From: Pleodorina starrii
Taxonomy: Eukaryota > Chlorophyta > Chlorophyceae > Chlamydomonadales > Volvocaceae
Assembly (NCBI GenBank): GCA_030267565.1
Contig: BRXU01000001.1
Coordinates: 434,001 to 498,000, forward strand
Length of the DNA stretch: 64,000 nucleotides
Direction of reading: 5' to 3'
Shown: in pieces, positions 9,770 through 20,273 of the stretch
Layout of the letters: each line of letters begins with the position of its first letter
Position numbering within the stretch: position 1 is the first letter of the stretch
Notes under the pieces: model-generated
The model's input: only the letters and a program-made list of their open reading frames with translations
Told to the model about the DNA's origin: nothing
The model's database searches: none
Program-made: the position numbers and the translations under genes

Positions 9770-10111
9770 ATGGAGGACGACCTCCACTTCGGTGATGTTC
9801 CAGCCGATATGAACATTGACGAGCTGGTTGCTGCGGCTGCTGGAGGTTTGTAAATTCCCAGTCTTCTAACTGGCCCTGCCGGGCTTTCTTTAGTCTAACT
9901 TCCCTTAGCTGTTGCAGAGCAACCCACTGTCGCTGGCGGCGCTGCTGGGCCGTCTAAGACCTCTGTCGACCAGGAGGTTCAGACCGCACCACTCGACCCA
10001 GAGGCCCTGCTGGACTTCTGCCCTGACGAGGCCGTGGTCGCTCGAGCGGCTACTTGCTTGGGTGCGCGGTTACTGACTGTCGTTGCCCGTCATGTCCGGT
10101 GTCCTGCTTGA
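9770..10111 (+). CDS. Gypsy gag leader segment (unit 2)
   Basis: Copy of 3325-3666, with the same ATG, putative 72-nt intron (9846-9917) and frame-1 stop. It shares the unresolved frame change into the main gag frame. Confidence 0.45.
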
Positions 10112-10796
10112 CGCCGACGGCAACCCATATGTTCCTGCTTCACCTCAGCATGAGAATGAAGAAGGAGCTGATGCTGCTGCTGAGGATGCTGCCGCTGCTG
10201 CTGCGGCTGCACTGAATGCGCTTGCTAGGGACCCTGCTGTTCCTACCGATGCTGCGCGTTCTGACCCAACTGCTGTTACTGACCCGCCTGCTGCTGGCCG
10301 CGCTGCTGAGGGCGTCGATTCCGACCTTGAGGATCCTTTTAACCTGAGGCAATACTTACCTGACCATGTGCTGAACCTTCGCCCTCGGCGCCGTCTTTCA
10401 GGTCGCATCGTGGCCACCACCGCTGCTGCTGCTGGGGCCCACGTCGCTGCTGAGACCCACGTGAACAACGCTGCTGTCCGCGAGAACGCTGCTGCTGCGA
10501 CTCGCGTTCACTCTGCTGCTGCTGCTGCAACCCGGGCTGACGCCGCTGCTGGCGTCGCGCCCATGGCTACCGACACTGACGAGGTACTTAAACTTAATGT
10601 GCCTCCACCTAAGCTGAATATCCCGATTGAAGGCAAGCTTAACGTCCGGGCCGCCGCCGATGCTACTCGCGTCTTTGTCCGGGACGTCAAGAAGTTCTTC
10701 CCTTTGGTAAAAGGTGGTCATATTGATGAGGTTCGTTGTCTGTTTCTTGGTTCAGCCCTTGACGGTTTGGCTGCTATCACGATGAGTGGACTTTAG
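10083..10796 (+). CDS. Gypsy Gag, N-terminal and middle part (unit 2)
   Basis: The 237-residue product is the same as that of 3638-4351. It keeps the stop before the second half of the Gag core, so the frame break predates the formation of the tandem array or is functional. Confidence 0.7.
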   Translation: MPVMSGVLLDADGNPYVPASPQHENEEGADAAAEDAAAAAAAALNALARDPAVPTDAARSDPTAVTDPPAAGRAAEGVDSDLEDPFNLRQYLPDHVLNLRPRRRLSGRIVATTAAAAGAHVAAETHVNNAAVRENAAAATRVHSAAAAATRADAAAGVAPMATDTDEVLKLNVPPPKLNIPIEGKLNVRAAADATRVFVRDVKKFFPLVKGGHIDEVRCLFLGSALDGLAAITMSGL

Positions 10797-10825
10797 CGCA
10801 GACCAGTGGCTATACCTCTGACGCT

Positions 10826-11605
10826 TTGCTTGCTGCATTGCTTGCTCGTTTTGCTCCGCAAGTTCAGTCTCGCGAGCAAGAGGCTCGGCAGAAACTGTCC
10901 ACTGGTCGTTATCGCATGCGTACTGCCGAGGCCGTTGCTTCGTACCAAGCGCGTTTTGAGGCCCTTATCACTGCCATTCCTGAATTTGCTGACGGCGAGC
11001 GCAGATTCTGGTTTCACCATGGCCTGTCTGATGTCCTGTATGAGTACTGTGCGAAGAAGACCTTCGGCTCTTACTACGACATGGCTGCTTACGCGCTCCG
11101 CAAAGAGCGTCAACTTGAAGCTGCTAAACAAGCCCGCTCGCCTGCTGCCCGGTTTAACTTCCTTTCTGTTCAGGAGGTCGAGGAGGAGGACGCCACTGCC
11201 AAGCGTCGGCGCGTCGGCGGTGCTGCTGGGCCGTCGTCCGCTGTTGGGTCGCCGACTGCTGCCGCGGCGCACCCTGCCTCCCCGGACTTCCAGGAGGTCC
11301 GCCGCAAGAAGCCCGCTTCTCGGCGCGCTTCCCTCGCTGCCGCTGCTGCCGACAACGACCCGCCGCCGCCGGCGCCGTCTGGCGTCATGACCAAGTTTGG
11401 CTGTCAGATGTCCATATACCTCTGGCGCAAGGAGAACAACCGCTGCCTGGCTTGCGGCGCGAAGACCCACGGCGTCTCTGCCTGCTCTAACCCGGCCTGG
11501 CTGCGCCGCAAGGCGGAGAACGACGCTGCTGCTGCTGCTGCGGGGGGTAGCGGGGACGGCAAGGCCAAGGGCAAGCGCGGGAACAACCGGGGCAAGGGGA
11601 ACTGA
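10826..11605 (+). CDS. Gypsy Gag, C-terminal part with zinc knuckle (unit 2)
   Basis: Same product as 4381-5160, with the CX2CX4HX4C knuckle. It ends at the UGA at 11603-11605, again followed by CGG and an open pol frame. Confidence 0.82.
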   Translation: MLAALLARFAPQVQSREQEARQKLSTGRYRMRTAEAVASYQARFEALITAIPEFADGERRFWFHHGLSDVLYEYCAKKTFGSYYDMAAYALRKERQLEAAKQARSPAARFNFLSVQEVEEEDATAKRRRVGGAAGPSSAVGSPTAAAAHPASPDFQEVRRKKPASRRASLAAAAADNDPPPPAPSGVMTKFGCQMSIYLWRKENNRCLACGAKTHGVSACSNPAWLRRKAENDAAAAAAGGSGDGKAKGKRGNNRGKGN

Positions 11606-11698
11606 CGGGCTGCCCAGGCTGGTTCTGAGGGGATACCCCCTGGGTTTGCTGCTGCTGCCGCCGCGCCGGAACTCTGTCGTTTCCGTGCCGCGCGCGCT

Positions 11699-14600
11699 GT
11701 GACGCCTGCTGTGTTGGCTGAGCTGGAAGGACTGCTGGGACGTTGCATCTCTTTTGACGCGCGCACTGTGCGTGCCGGCTTTGGAGAGGCGCGCGCGCTG
11801 TGTAATCTGTTCGCGCCGTGCAATCGTTCGCTGTCTTCGGCCCAACTGGGTGGTCATACTGTTCTGTTTGTCCCCTCTTCACTGCGTGCGTTACAGCTTC
11901 AGCTAGCCCACTACCGTGCTTGCAAGCGTCAGCGCCCTGATACAGCTGCTTGCATTTTGTTGCCTTCGTACCTTGAGCGTAAAGCAGCTGACCTTCTCCC
12001 TGGACTTCGTAAGGTTCATCGGTTCGGTCTTGGTAGTCAGCTGTTCAACGGGCTTGACCTCAGCGGTTCTCCCGTACTTCTACCGCCGCTGCCGTACTCT
12101 GTCGACGTCTGGTATGACGCGCCGTCTGCAGCTCCGGCGATCGCCAGCATCCCTTTCCTGTCTTCTCTTTCCCTTCCAGTCCTCTCTTCCATTTCAGGCG
12201 ATCATCTCCCGCTGGTTCAACTGACTTCGGCTGGTTTGCCTCTCAAGGCTCTGGTCGATTCCGGCGCGAGTCATGATTTCGTCTCTGAATCTGTGGTACG
12301 CCAACTGGGATTGCCGTTGCGGGACAGCACTTGGTCGCATGTCACCCTTGCTGACGGAGGGCGCAACCGCATTCTAGGGGAGGTGTCGTTACGCGTCGCG
12401 CTCGGCTCGCTGCACGTCACGCTGAAACCCTACGTACTTGCTGAACTTACTGATGCGGCACCGTTCATTCTGGGTTCGGGTACCATGTCGCAACACGCTG
12501 CCTTGCTGGATTACGGCAAGCGTGCCCTGTTCCTGCGGCACGGGGTGCGGCAGTACAAAGTACCGCTGCTTGACTCGCCTGCGCCTACTGCCGCCGCTGC
12601 ACCTTCTGTGAATTTTGCTGTTGCTGCGCTTTGTCAGCGTGCCGACCCTGAGCCTATAGGGCGCAAGGCCGCTGCGCGTTTGCTTCGCAAAGGTGCCCAT
12701 GCTGTGCTTGTTCAGCCCAAACTGCGCCTCAACGCCGCAGTTAACCCTTCTACTGAACAAGACCCTGCAGTCGCTGCTCTGTTGGAAGAGTACGCAGATC
12801 TCTTCCGTGATATCCCTGGTCTGCCGCCCATGCGTCCTGTCGACCACACCATCCCGCTGGAACCTGGCGCGCAACCTGTCTCGCGTCCTATGTACCGGCT
12901 GAGCCCGCTGGAGTTGGACGAGGCTAAACGGCAAGTGACTGATCTGCTGGCTAAGGGTATGATTCGCCCTAGCACCTCGCCCTACTCTGCGCCTATCCTG
13001 TTTGTGAGCAAAAAGGATGGTGGTCTCCGCATGTGCATTGACTATCGGGGACTGAATGCTGTTACTGTTAAGAACAAGTATCCGCTGCCGCGCGTTGATG
13101 ACCTGCTGGATAAGCTGCGCGGCGCTGCATACTTCAGTTCTATTGATCTGCAACAGGGCTACAATCAAATTCGCATTGCTGATTCTGATATTGCGAAAAC
13201 TGCTTTCCGTACGCCCTTCGGTCATTACGAATACACCGTACTGAGCTTTGGCCTGGTTAACGCACCTGCTACGTTTCAAGCTGTTATGAACCGTATTTTC
13301 AGGCCTTTTCTGGATAAGTTCGTTGTGTGCTACTTGGACGACATTCTGATCTACTCCCGCACCCGCGAGGAGCACTTGCAGCACCTTCGTTCTGTCTTTG
13401 AGGTTCTTCGGCGCGAGCAGCTGTACGCGAAGAAGTCCAAGTGCCACTGGGTACAACCTCAGGTGGAGTATCTGGGGCATATCGTTTCTGCTGACGGTAT
13501 CCGCATGGACCCGCGCAAGTCTGCTGCGGTCCGCAACTGGCCCGCTCCCGCGAACTTGCAGGAACTGCGTAAATTTTTGGGACTGACCAACTACTTTCGC
13601 AAGTTCATTTCGCGTTACTCCATCACTGCTGCGCCGCTGACCAACCTGACTCGTAAGGGTGCTTTCTCATCTGCTGACGCCTGGACTCCTGAATGTCAGA
13701 AGGCTTTTGATGAGCTTAAGCGTGCTGTTGCTGACGATGTCATGCTGCGGTTCCCTGACCCGTCCCTGACGTACCGTGTCGAAGTTATCACTGACGCTTC
13801 CCTGTACGGCACTGGCGCTGTTCTGCTGCAAGAGGGTCGTCCTGTCGCTTTCACCAGCAAGAAGCTGTCCGGCGCTGAGACCCGCTACACCACCGGGGAA
13901 CAGGAACTGCTTGCTGTTTTGCACGCTCTGAAAGAGTGGCGCTGTTACCTTGAAGGCCGCCATTTCACTCTTAAGACTGACCATAAGCCCCTTACGTTTC
14001 TGCAAGGTGTGCCGACCCTGAACCGGCGCCAGGCGCGCTGGCTTGAGTATATGTCGCGTTTCGACTATACTTGGGAGTATCTGTCCGGCTCACTTAACGT
14101 TGCCGACGCTCTCAGTCGCCACCCTTCTCTGCACGCCGCCATTCTGTCTGTTGTCACGCGTAGTCAAGCTCGGCAGGTGGCTTTCAACCCGTCCGCCGCG
14201 CCCGCGCCTGCCGCGCCCGCCGCGCCTGCGCCCGCCGCGCCTGTGCCTGCGCCTGCGCCGGACCCTGAGCCTCTTACGATCCCTGCCCTCGCTACGCGCC
14301 TGAAGGATGCCACTGCTGCTGATCCCTACTTCCTGACCCCCCGTAACGTCGCTGATCTGACCCTGTCCAACGGCCTGTGGGTCCGCTCCCGTCACGGCGT
14401 TAGACAGATCGTGGTGCCCAATAACGCCGACCTGCGGCGTACCATCCTGCGGCATTACCACGACGGGGCTCTTGCTGGGCATCCTGGCGGTACTCGCCTG
14501 TGCGAGTTGGTCTCCCGTACCTTCTGGTGGCCTCGGCTGGCCCGTGATGCGGAGGACTACGTGCTGTCGTGCGATCTGTGCCAGCGTAACAAACCACAGT

Positions 14601-15781
14601 CCGGTAAGACCCCTGGGCAGCTGCAAGCGTTGCCGATTCCGGCCAACCCCTGGGACAGTGTCTCTTTGGACTTTGTGGTCTCGCTCCCCAAAACTGAAGG
14701 GGGATACGACGCTATCGCGGTTTTTGTTGACCGACTGACTAAGATGGCGCACCTGGCTCCCACGACCACTGCCTGTACTGCTGAACATGCCGCACGCCTG
14801 TTTTTCGATAACGTAGTGCGCTTGCATGGCGTTCCCAAGGATATTGTATCCGACCGTGACACTAGGTTCACGAGTAAGTTTTGGGGCGCGCTGTCTGCTC
14901 TGCTGGGTGTCAAGTTGCGCATGTCCACGGCCTATCATCCCCAAACTGACGGGCAAACTGAGCGGACGAACCGCACCCTGGGAGATATGCTGCGTAACTA
15001 TGCGGGCCAAGAGCCTACTACCTGGGATACCCATCTGTCTGCCGCTGAGTTCGCACTGAACAATGCTGTGAATCGTAGCACGGGACGGAGCCCCTTCTTT
15101 CTGAATTACGGTTTCCACCCTGCGTTACCCATCTGGCGCGAACTTGACGTGAACGTCCCTGCCGCTAAGCATTTCGCCCAGTCCTTTGTGACCCGGCTGA
15201 CAGAAGCGAAAGCGAGCATGGAAGCGGCGCAACAACGGACTGCTGAATACTACAACCGCAACAAGAAGGACGTGTCCTTCGCGCCTGAACAGCTGGTGAT
15301 GCTCAGCACGAAGAACCTTCGCAAGCTGGCGAAGGGTCCTCGTAAGCTGCTGCCGCGGTGGGTTGGTCCGTTTCCTGTCGTGCGCATGGTTGGTCAGAAT
15401 GCTGCTGAGCTTCGCCTGCCGTCTGATATGCGCGTCCACCCGACGTTCCACGTGTCCCTTCTGCGACCGTACCGGTCACGGGCAGCCGACGCGGAACCTG
15501 TGTCGATTGTGGATCCTGAACCTGAACCTGTCGCCTGGCTGTCTGAAACGAAACCCCTCTGGTCCGTTGAGCGCGTGCTGGATTATCGCTGCCGCCGCGT
15601 CCGTTCTGGGAAATCGTTTCGCAATGTGCACGAATGGCTGGTCAAATGGGCTGGCTACTCGTCTGAGCACAACAGCTGGGAACCTGCGAAACACTTTACC
15701 CCTGATCTGAAGCCTGAGCTTGAGGCTGTGCGCCTCCAAGCTAAGCGTGCAGCAGGGACGCTGCCGCCTGAAGGGGGATAG
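11699..15781 (+). CDS. Gypsy Pol polyprotein (unit 2)
   Basis: This 1360-residue ORF has a predicted product identical to that of 5254-9336. It has protease DSGA, RT YLDD, RNase H, HHCC/DDE integrase and a terminal chromodomain, all uninterrupted. It is followed directly by LTR 3. Two uninterrupted identical pol genes point to very recent activity, or to a copy made during assembly. Confidence 0.92.
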   Translation: MTPAVLAELEGLLGRCISFDARTVRAGFGEARALCNLFAPCNRSLSSAQLGGHTVLFVPSSLRALQLQLAHYRACKRQRPDTAACILLPSYLERKAADLLPGLRKVHRFGLGSQLFNGLDLSGSPVLLPPLPYSVDVWYDAPSAAPAIASIPFLSSLSLPVLSSISGDHLPLVQLTSAGLPLKALVDSGASHDFVSESVVRQLGLPLRDSTWSHVTLADGGRNRILGEVSLRVALGSLHVTLKPYVLAELTDAAPFILGSGTMSQHAALLDYGKRALFLRHGVRQYKVPLLDSPAPTAAAAPSVNFAVAALCQRADPEPIGRKAAARLLRKGAHAVLVQPKLRLNAAVNPSTEQDPAVAALLEEYADLFRDIPGLPPMRPVDHTIPLEPGAQPVSRPMYRLSPLELDEAKRQVTDLLAKGMIRPSTSPYSAPILFVSKKDGGLRMCIDYRGLNAVTVKNKYPLPRVDDLLDKLRGAAYFSSIDLQQGYNQIRIADSDIAKTAFRTPFGHYEYTVLSFGLVNAPATFQAVMNRIFRPFLDKFVVCYLDDILIYSRTREEHLQHLRSVFEVLRREQLYAKKSKCHWVQPQVEYLGHIVSADGIRMDPRKSAAVRNWPAPANLQELRKFLGLTNYFRKFISRYSITAAPLTNLTRKGAFSSADAWTPECQKAFDELKRAVADDVMLRFPDPSLTYRVEVITDASLYGTGAVLLQEGRPVAFTSKKLSGAETRYTTGEQELLAVLHALKEWRCYLEGRHFTLKTDHKPLTFLQGVPTLNRRQARWLEYMSRFDYTWEYLSGSLNVADALSRHPSLHAAILSVVTRSQARQVAFNPSAAPAPAAPAAPAPAAPVPAPAPDPEPLTIPALATRLKDATAADPYFLTPRNVADLTLSNGLWVRSRHGVRQIVVPNNADLRRTILRHYHDGALAGHPGGTRLCELVSRTFWWPRLARDAEDYVLSCDLCQRNKPQSGKTPGQLQALPIPANPWDSVSLDFVVSLPKTEGGYDAIAVFVDRLTKMAHLAPTTTACTAEHAARLFFDNVVRLHGVPKDIVSDRDTRFTSKFWGALSALLGVKLRMSTAYHPQTDGQTERTNRTLGDMLRNYAGQEPTTWDTHLSAAEFALNNAVNRSTGRSPFFLNYGFHPALPIWRELDVNVPAAKHFAQSFVTRLTEAKASMEAAQQRTAEYYNRNKKDVSFAPEQLVMLSTKNLRKLAKGPRKLLPRWVGPFPVVRMVGQNAAELRLPSDMRVHPTFHVSLLRPYRSRAADAEPVSIVDPEPEPVAWLSETKPLWSVERVLDYRCRRVRSGKSFRNVHEWLVKWAGYSSEHNSWEPAKHFTPDLKPELEAVRLQAKRAAGTLPPEGG

Positions 15782-15782
15782 T

Positions 15783-16163
15783 TGTTGTATCACGCATCTG
15801 GCGTGTTCTGGACTTAGGAATATTCTGCTGAATTCCTATACATCTGTCTGTTACCTCTCTGTCATTAACTGTCAACTGAATACGTCCCGTCTGACTGGGT
15901 TCGTAATCGGTTATCTGCTGGGTCTGTAACGCTGTGTTGCAGACGGGAACTGTATCTGCTGTGTACAGTTGAGGACAACTGGTCCTTGGCAGCTGTTCTG
16001 TCTGTTCCGATTGGAGTTACTCTGGAGCTACTGGCTGCGGTTCGGGTCGCTGTGACCGCCGTACGCTACAACCGCTCACCTCGTGCTCTTAAGCACTCTG
16101 CATTTCTCTAATCGGCAGTTCTAACTGCCCCCATGCAGTTGGACATTTCTAAAGCTTACAACA
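15783..16163 (+). repeat. Gypsy LTR 3
   Basis: 381-bp terminal LTR of the array, ending in CTTACAACA. The flank gtggg at 16164-16168 is the target duplication. Confidence 0.93.
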
Positions 16164-18301
16164 GTGGGCACCAGGTGGTTGGTTTCCGAGGCAAACAGGT
16201 CCACCTCAAAAGGTCCCCACAGCCATTCAACGTAGCCGAAAACCTCCGGGTGCAGCATCCAGTCCGACGAAATGTCTGCCTTGCTCAACGCATCCGCCAG
16301 CACATTCTGTTCCCGAGGAATCCAATTCGCGACCAGGGTGATCTTATGCTCGATCGCGTACCAGAAAAGGCTCATACACACATCGTGTATGTCTGGTACC
16401 ACGGAGCCCGCCTTCGTAAGTATGCAAAAAGTCCCATAGTTGTCGGTGTTCACCATCACCCGTTGCTCCGTCAACTGCCCACGCGTGTTCAGGCTCCGCA
16501 ATACTTTCCAAACACCACGCATCTCGAGGTAAGTGGATGATCTGGGTGCCGTGTCGAAATCCCAGCGCCCTGCTGCTTTCACCAGCTGCCCTTCAATCTT
16601 GGCCCAACCGCCCCAACCACCAAAAGAGTAACGCGAACGCCCCGCAGCATCGGAGAAAATCTTAATCGTGTGTAGATTCGACGGGGGCCAAAGTGGCTTC
16701 CGGCCATCGTACCGTTGCACAGCCGTACGCCAGAAATTAAGCTCTTCAATACTCGCGCTATCCAAGGGAATCCGGTCCTCCAACGTGAACCCCGCGCGGA
16801 GCACATTGCCCTGCCACGCCGTCAGGCGGCGTGTCATGAGCGTCGAGAGCTCACCAAAGGAATATGACATGGACATGAGGTGTCCCACAATGGACGCGAC
16901 TTGCCGAACCTTGCACCCGTCCGGCTGTTGGTCTAGAGCCAATTGAATGTTTTGCAAGAGTGCCATCTGCTTCTCGGCCGGCACCAGTAAGCACCCCTTC
17001 GAGGTGTCCACCAAAGCACCCAAATACTTCTTCTGCTGTGACAGTACGAGGTCACACTTCTTCTCGCTGACTATGAAACCTGCTCTCTCGAAGTCCCCAA
17101 GCACCTTGACCTTCCATGCCTCGAGCACAGCTGGGTCCTGGTGGGCGTGGATACTATCGTCGATATAACCCGACGTGCGATGCCCTTCCGACCGCCATAA
17201 GGTCTGCAGTTCCCGTGTGAGCTTCGTAAACGCCCAGCACGCGGGTGCCAAACCGAAAGGGAGTTGCGTGAAAACATAGTATTTCCCTTCCCACATGAAA
17301 CCTAGATAACGCCAAAAATCCGGATGAATGTCCAGATGGTGGTAGCCAGATTTTAGGTCCACCGTGAACAAGTAGTCCCCCGGCTGGAGGACCGTGCCCA
17401 AACCCGCGAGGGTCTCATATTTGAAGCTCGGCGTCACAACCAGCTTATTCAAATAGCGCGCATCATAAATCAAACGAAACTTGTCAGTGCCTGCCTTCGG
17501 TACTACGCCTAGAGGCATGACGCAGTGCGGGACCGAACCGTCTGGCAAGGCCAGCGCCGCACCCGTAGCCACGAGCTCAGCAACCGCATCTTTCACGAAC
17601 CCTTGGTTCTGCAATGCCGAGCCGTGGTTGGGTAGCCTGACCGGGTCTGGGCCTGCTTTTGGGCAATCTGCGTTCCATATCAGACAGTATCCCACCGCGA
17701 TCCAGCTTAGGACCAGAGAGGAGCGGCAAAACGACCGCCAGAACCACAAGTTATTCCTCAGCCGGTGTCGCATCTGCGGTACCGGTTTGGCAGGTTTCAC
17801 TTTTGCATCCGCGCCACCGCCCTCAAACTCCCAAGAGTCCTCCGGCAAGTCTGCAACCACACCTGACAGCGCAGGCTTCCGGTCGTTCTCCGCTTGCCTT
17901 CGGGGCAGGATTTGGCTCGCGCCAGGCTGAGATCCCACGGCCTCCGCGGAAGCCGATGCACCTTTAGCCGGAGCGCCCGCGGTCTCGCCTTCCGGGTCCT
18001 GTTGTCCGGCCTCAGCGCGGATATGGCCCGCGTTGGTGATCGGTTGCGGCTCGACTGGTGGCGGCACCGATGATGGTGCCTGCTGGCGTTTGGTCGCGTC
18101 CTCACGTGCGACGCCCTCAGCTGGGCGTTTATGGCTAGTATTTGTGGCCTTCTGGACAAGCGACAGTCCTCCTGCGGACTGTCTGGCCACCCTATTCGCC
18201 AAAGATGATCTGCTCGGGGCCGCCGCCCTAGAGGTAAACAGCGAACGCTGTGCTGGACGCACAAGAGACCTAATAGAATTAGCTGGATCGTTGTTGGACA
18301 T
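16164..18301 (-). pseudogene. DIRS reverse transcriptase-RNase H, N-terminal part
   Basis: The frame starts at ATG 18301. About 190 residues of low-complexity Pro/Ala-rich sequence precede the RT domain. RT motifs include LFTVDLKSGYHHLDIHP, QLPFGLAPACWAFTKL and the catalytic box SGYIDDSIH. RNase H shows IFSDAAGRSRYSFGGWGGW, VNTDNYGTFCIL and NWIPREQNVLADALSKADI. The last DIRS residues are VDLFASETNHLVPTVV; beyond 16164 the frame runs into gypsy LTR sequence and stops at 16121. The remainder of the protein is at 2509-2892. I saw no stop or frameshift within this part, so the only break is the gypsy insertion. Confidence 0.9.
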
Positions 18302-18759
18302 TGTAAATTGTGATGCCAGAGAAAATTCGGAAATTGAACACGGCCCCGGTGTTTCAAATGATTATTCTATTATCCGCTGATCCCAGAAGTAAATGACTGA
18401 CTTGCAGAGCGACGACGAAGACAAAGCGTATAAGACAAAACTTCGCTGCCGTGAGCCCGTACGACAATGTAACTTGGCCCATCAGCTATGTCAGATGAAC
18501 GGGTCGTGTAACGAGTGCTTACATATCCACACCGTCAGGTGTTTGCAACCAAAAAGACCAAGGTCCATCGGCAAGAACGATGTCAATAAGGGCACCTTCC
18601 CGCTTGCAGTTACCAAATGCCCTGCTACGCTCATGATCCAATACCCAACCAAAAAGAGGTTAACGGTTCGCACGCCCATTTGGGTCATTATTTAGCAGAC
18701 GAAACCACCACGGGTCGCCCCAAGAATCTCAACTCGCATTAGCGGCCAACAACGGGGCT

Positions 18760-19245
18760 CGCATAGCTTCACTGCGCCAACTACGCACATTGCTGTCTGG
18801 CAAGAGCGGCCACACGGGCGCGGCTCAAGAGTAGCCACAACGGGGCTCAGCTCGACAAAACGGCCAACAACGGGGATCGCTTAAACTATCCCAGCTGATC
18901 TGATTTCTACGTACGCGGCCAGCGACGGGACTCGCGTGAATTCAAACTGCGTCTGTCACGCATAATCGTCCTCCGATAAGAGCGGCCACAACGGGGCTCA
19001 GCTCAAGAGCGGCCACAACGGGGCTCAGCTCGACAACGCGGCCAACAACGGGTCCGCTTAATAAGATCCAGCTGTTCGGCTTCCGCGCGTGCGGCCATCG
19101 ACGGGGCTCGCATGAATTCTTAACTGCGTCTGTCACGCGTCGTCTTCTTTCAACAAGAGCGGCCACAACGGGGCTCAGCTCTAGAGCGGCCACAACGGGG
19201 CTCAGCTCAAAGTAAATGCGGCCAACAACGGGGCGCGCATAATAC
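18760..19245. repeat. Degenerate GC-rich tandem repeats in the DIRS gag-RT interval
   Basis: Units built on gcggccacaacggggctcag and gcggccaacaacggggctcg recur at least ten times, separated by variable 20-80 nt inserts. A larger block of about 190 nt (18970-19065 and 19145-19240) also repeats. No ORF spans them. They lie between the RT start (18301) and the gag end (19296). Confidence 0.7.
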
Positions 19246-19295
19246 CCTCCAGCGGGTCGCAGCGAAATTGTTCAATCCGTCGCGACCACCGGCCA

Positions 19296-20018
19296 TTAAC
19301 GCCGCGGCCTCTGAGCCTGCGGGTACTGCTGCTGCTGCTGCTGCCAGGCAGCCGGCTGCTGCTGTGGTTGCGGCTGCGCGCCGTATCCACCGAAACCCTG
19401 CTTGCCGTACTGCCTTTTCTGCCCACTGTTCTGCTGCCACTGCTGCTGCGCGCCTTTCTTGGTCGACTCCTTCTCCTTCTCCTTGTTGCGGTCCTTGACG
19501 CCTTGCACCGCAGCCCTGTACTCCTTGTTCTGCACATCCGTCAAACGCTTCTTGCCGGTAAGGTAGTCCTGATGCGGCGTTTCGATGTTATGCTGCATCC
19601 ACTCGTAATAGGTCTCCATGACCGCCAGCTGCTCGCTCTGGTCCACCTTAGCTCCCGCGACGATGGAACTGTGCACCAACTGGGACTGTCGCATCAGCTC
19701 CGCCATAGCAATGCTGCCCTGCTTGACGACCGGTTCAGTGCTGTCCCAGTCGATCTCGCCAGCAGCCGTCTTTGGCGCCAAATCCTCCAAGGCGCTCTCC
19801 ACCATCCGCAGCTTCTCGTGCGTGGCCAAGTTCTCATCGAACTTCCTTAGCAAGATCTTGTTAGTTTAACCAGCTGGTTTCGAGAACACGCTCTTCAGGT
19901 CCAGCTGTTGGCGCGCCATTTGCGCCCTAGCCTTCTGTACCTCCTCCTTCGTTTCTTTCAATTCATCCATTAACTTCTGAATCTTCTCATTCGTAGCTTG
20001 CGACTGATCCGCGCTCAT
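19296..20018 (-). pseudogene. DIRS gag-like ORF1 with an in-frame stop
   Basis: Starting at ATG 20018 the frame encodes MSADQSQATNEKIQKLMDEL and a heptad-like charged stretch consistent with a short coiled coil. It reaches a TAA at 19866-19868 after 50 codons. The same frame then continues as TNKILLRKFDENLATHEKL for about 190 residues, ending in a Gln-rich tail, to a stop at 19296. The long in-phase continuation argues for one nonsense change in an ORF of about 240 codons. Position and composition fit the Gag-like ORF1 of DIRS elements, but there is no diagnostic motif. Confidence 0.65.
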
Positions 20019-20069
20019 TGTGAACTGAAAAACGACAAAAAAGAATATTGGGTTGTTGCAACAAGTGGT

Positions 20070-20273
20070 AGTACTAGCCCTGGCAGAAGGGCTAACACAA
20101 AAGATGAAACAACAACGGCAGATGCCGTCTCCAGACGGCAGCTGCCCCACAAGAGGCGCAGCCTCTGGCTGCAAGCCGTACACCGTACGGCAACCAACTT
20201 AACCGTTAACAACGATCGTCGTTAGAACCAGACTTCTCTGCCACTCCTTCGTCGCTGCTAGAGAAGTCAACGT
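20070..20273 (-). repeat. DIRS terminal repeat A1 (5' end)
   Basis: This 204-bp block is repeated at 966-1169 and forms the 5' terminus of the minus-strand element. Gene copy A sequence resumes directly after it (tatacgggttg). Confidence 0.85.

Larger units (their letters stand above)
9338..16163 (+). mobile_element. Ty3/gypsy chromovirus, second unit sharing LTR 2
   Basis: Internal region 9719-15782 has the same length as 3274-9337 (6064 bp), and its predicted proteins are identical in sequence and relative position to those of unit 1. The array ends at 16163, followed by GTGGG (16164-16168), the partner of 2888-2892. One insertion event therefore accounts for both units. Unequal LTR-LTR recombination after insertion, integration of a tandem cDNA, or an assembly duplication are the possible origins. 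Confidence 0.92.
697..20272 (-). mobile_element. DIRS-like (kangaroo-type) tyrosine-recombinase retroelement, interrupted by gypsy
   Basis: The insertion ends are defined against the empty site in copy B near 52475. Copy B reads straight through from the cgcaag block into the tatacggg block, whereas copy A has 19.6 kb between them. In minus-strand order the element reads terminal repeat A1 (20273-20070), gag, RT/RNase H, tyrosine recombinase, repeat B1 (1326-1176), repeat A2 (1169-966), repeat B2 (855-705). This A1-ORFs-B1A2-B2 order is the split-direct-repeat architecture known from PAT and from kangaroo of Volvox carteri. No target-site duplication is evident, as expected for recombinase-mediated integration. 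The gag has a nonsense codon, the recombinase is frameshifted and the RT ORF is split by the gypsy array, so this copy is dead. Confidence 0.88.

Noticed and set aside
2893..16163. Long perfect repeats considered as a segmental duplication of host DNA
   Set aside because: LTR ends, primer site, polypurine tract, pol domains and a 5-bp target duplication show a retrotransposon array.
18760..19245. CRISPR-like array
   Set aside because: The repeats are degenerate, irregularly spaced and inside a eukaryotic retroelement; no cas genes occur.
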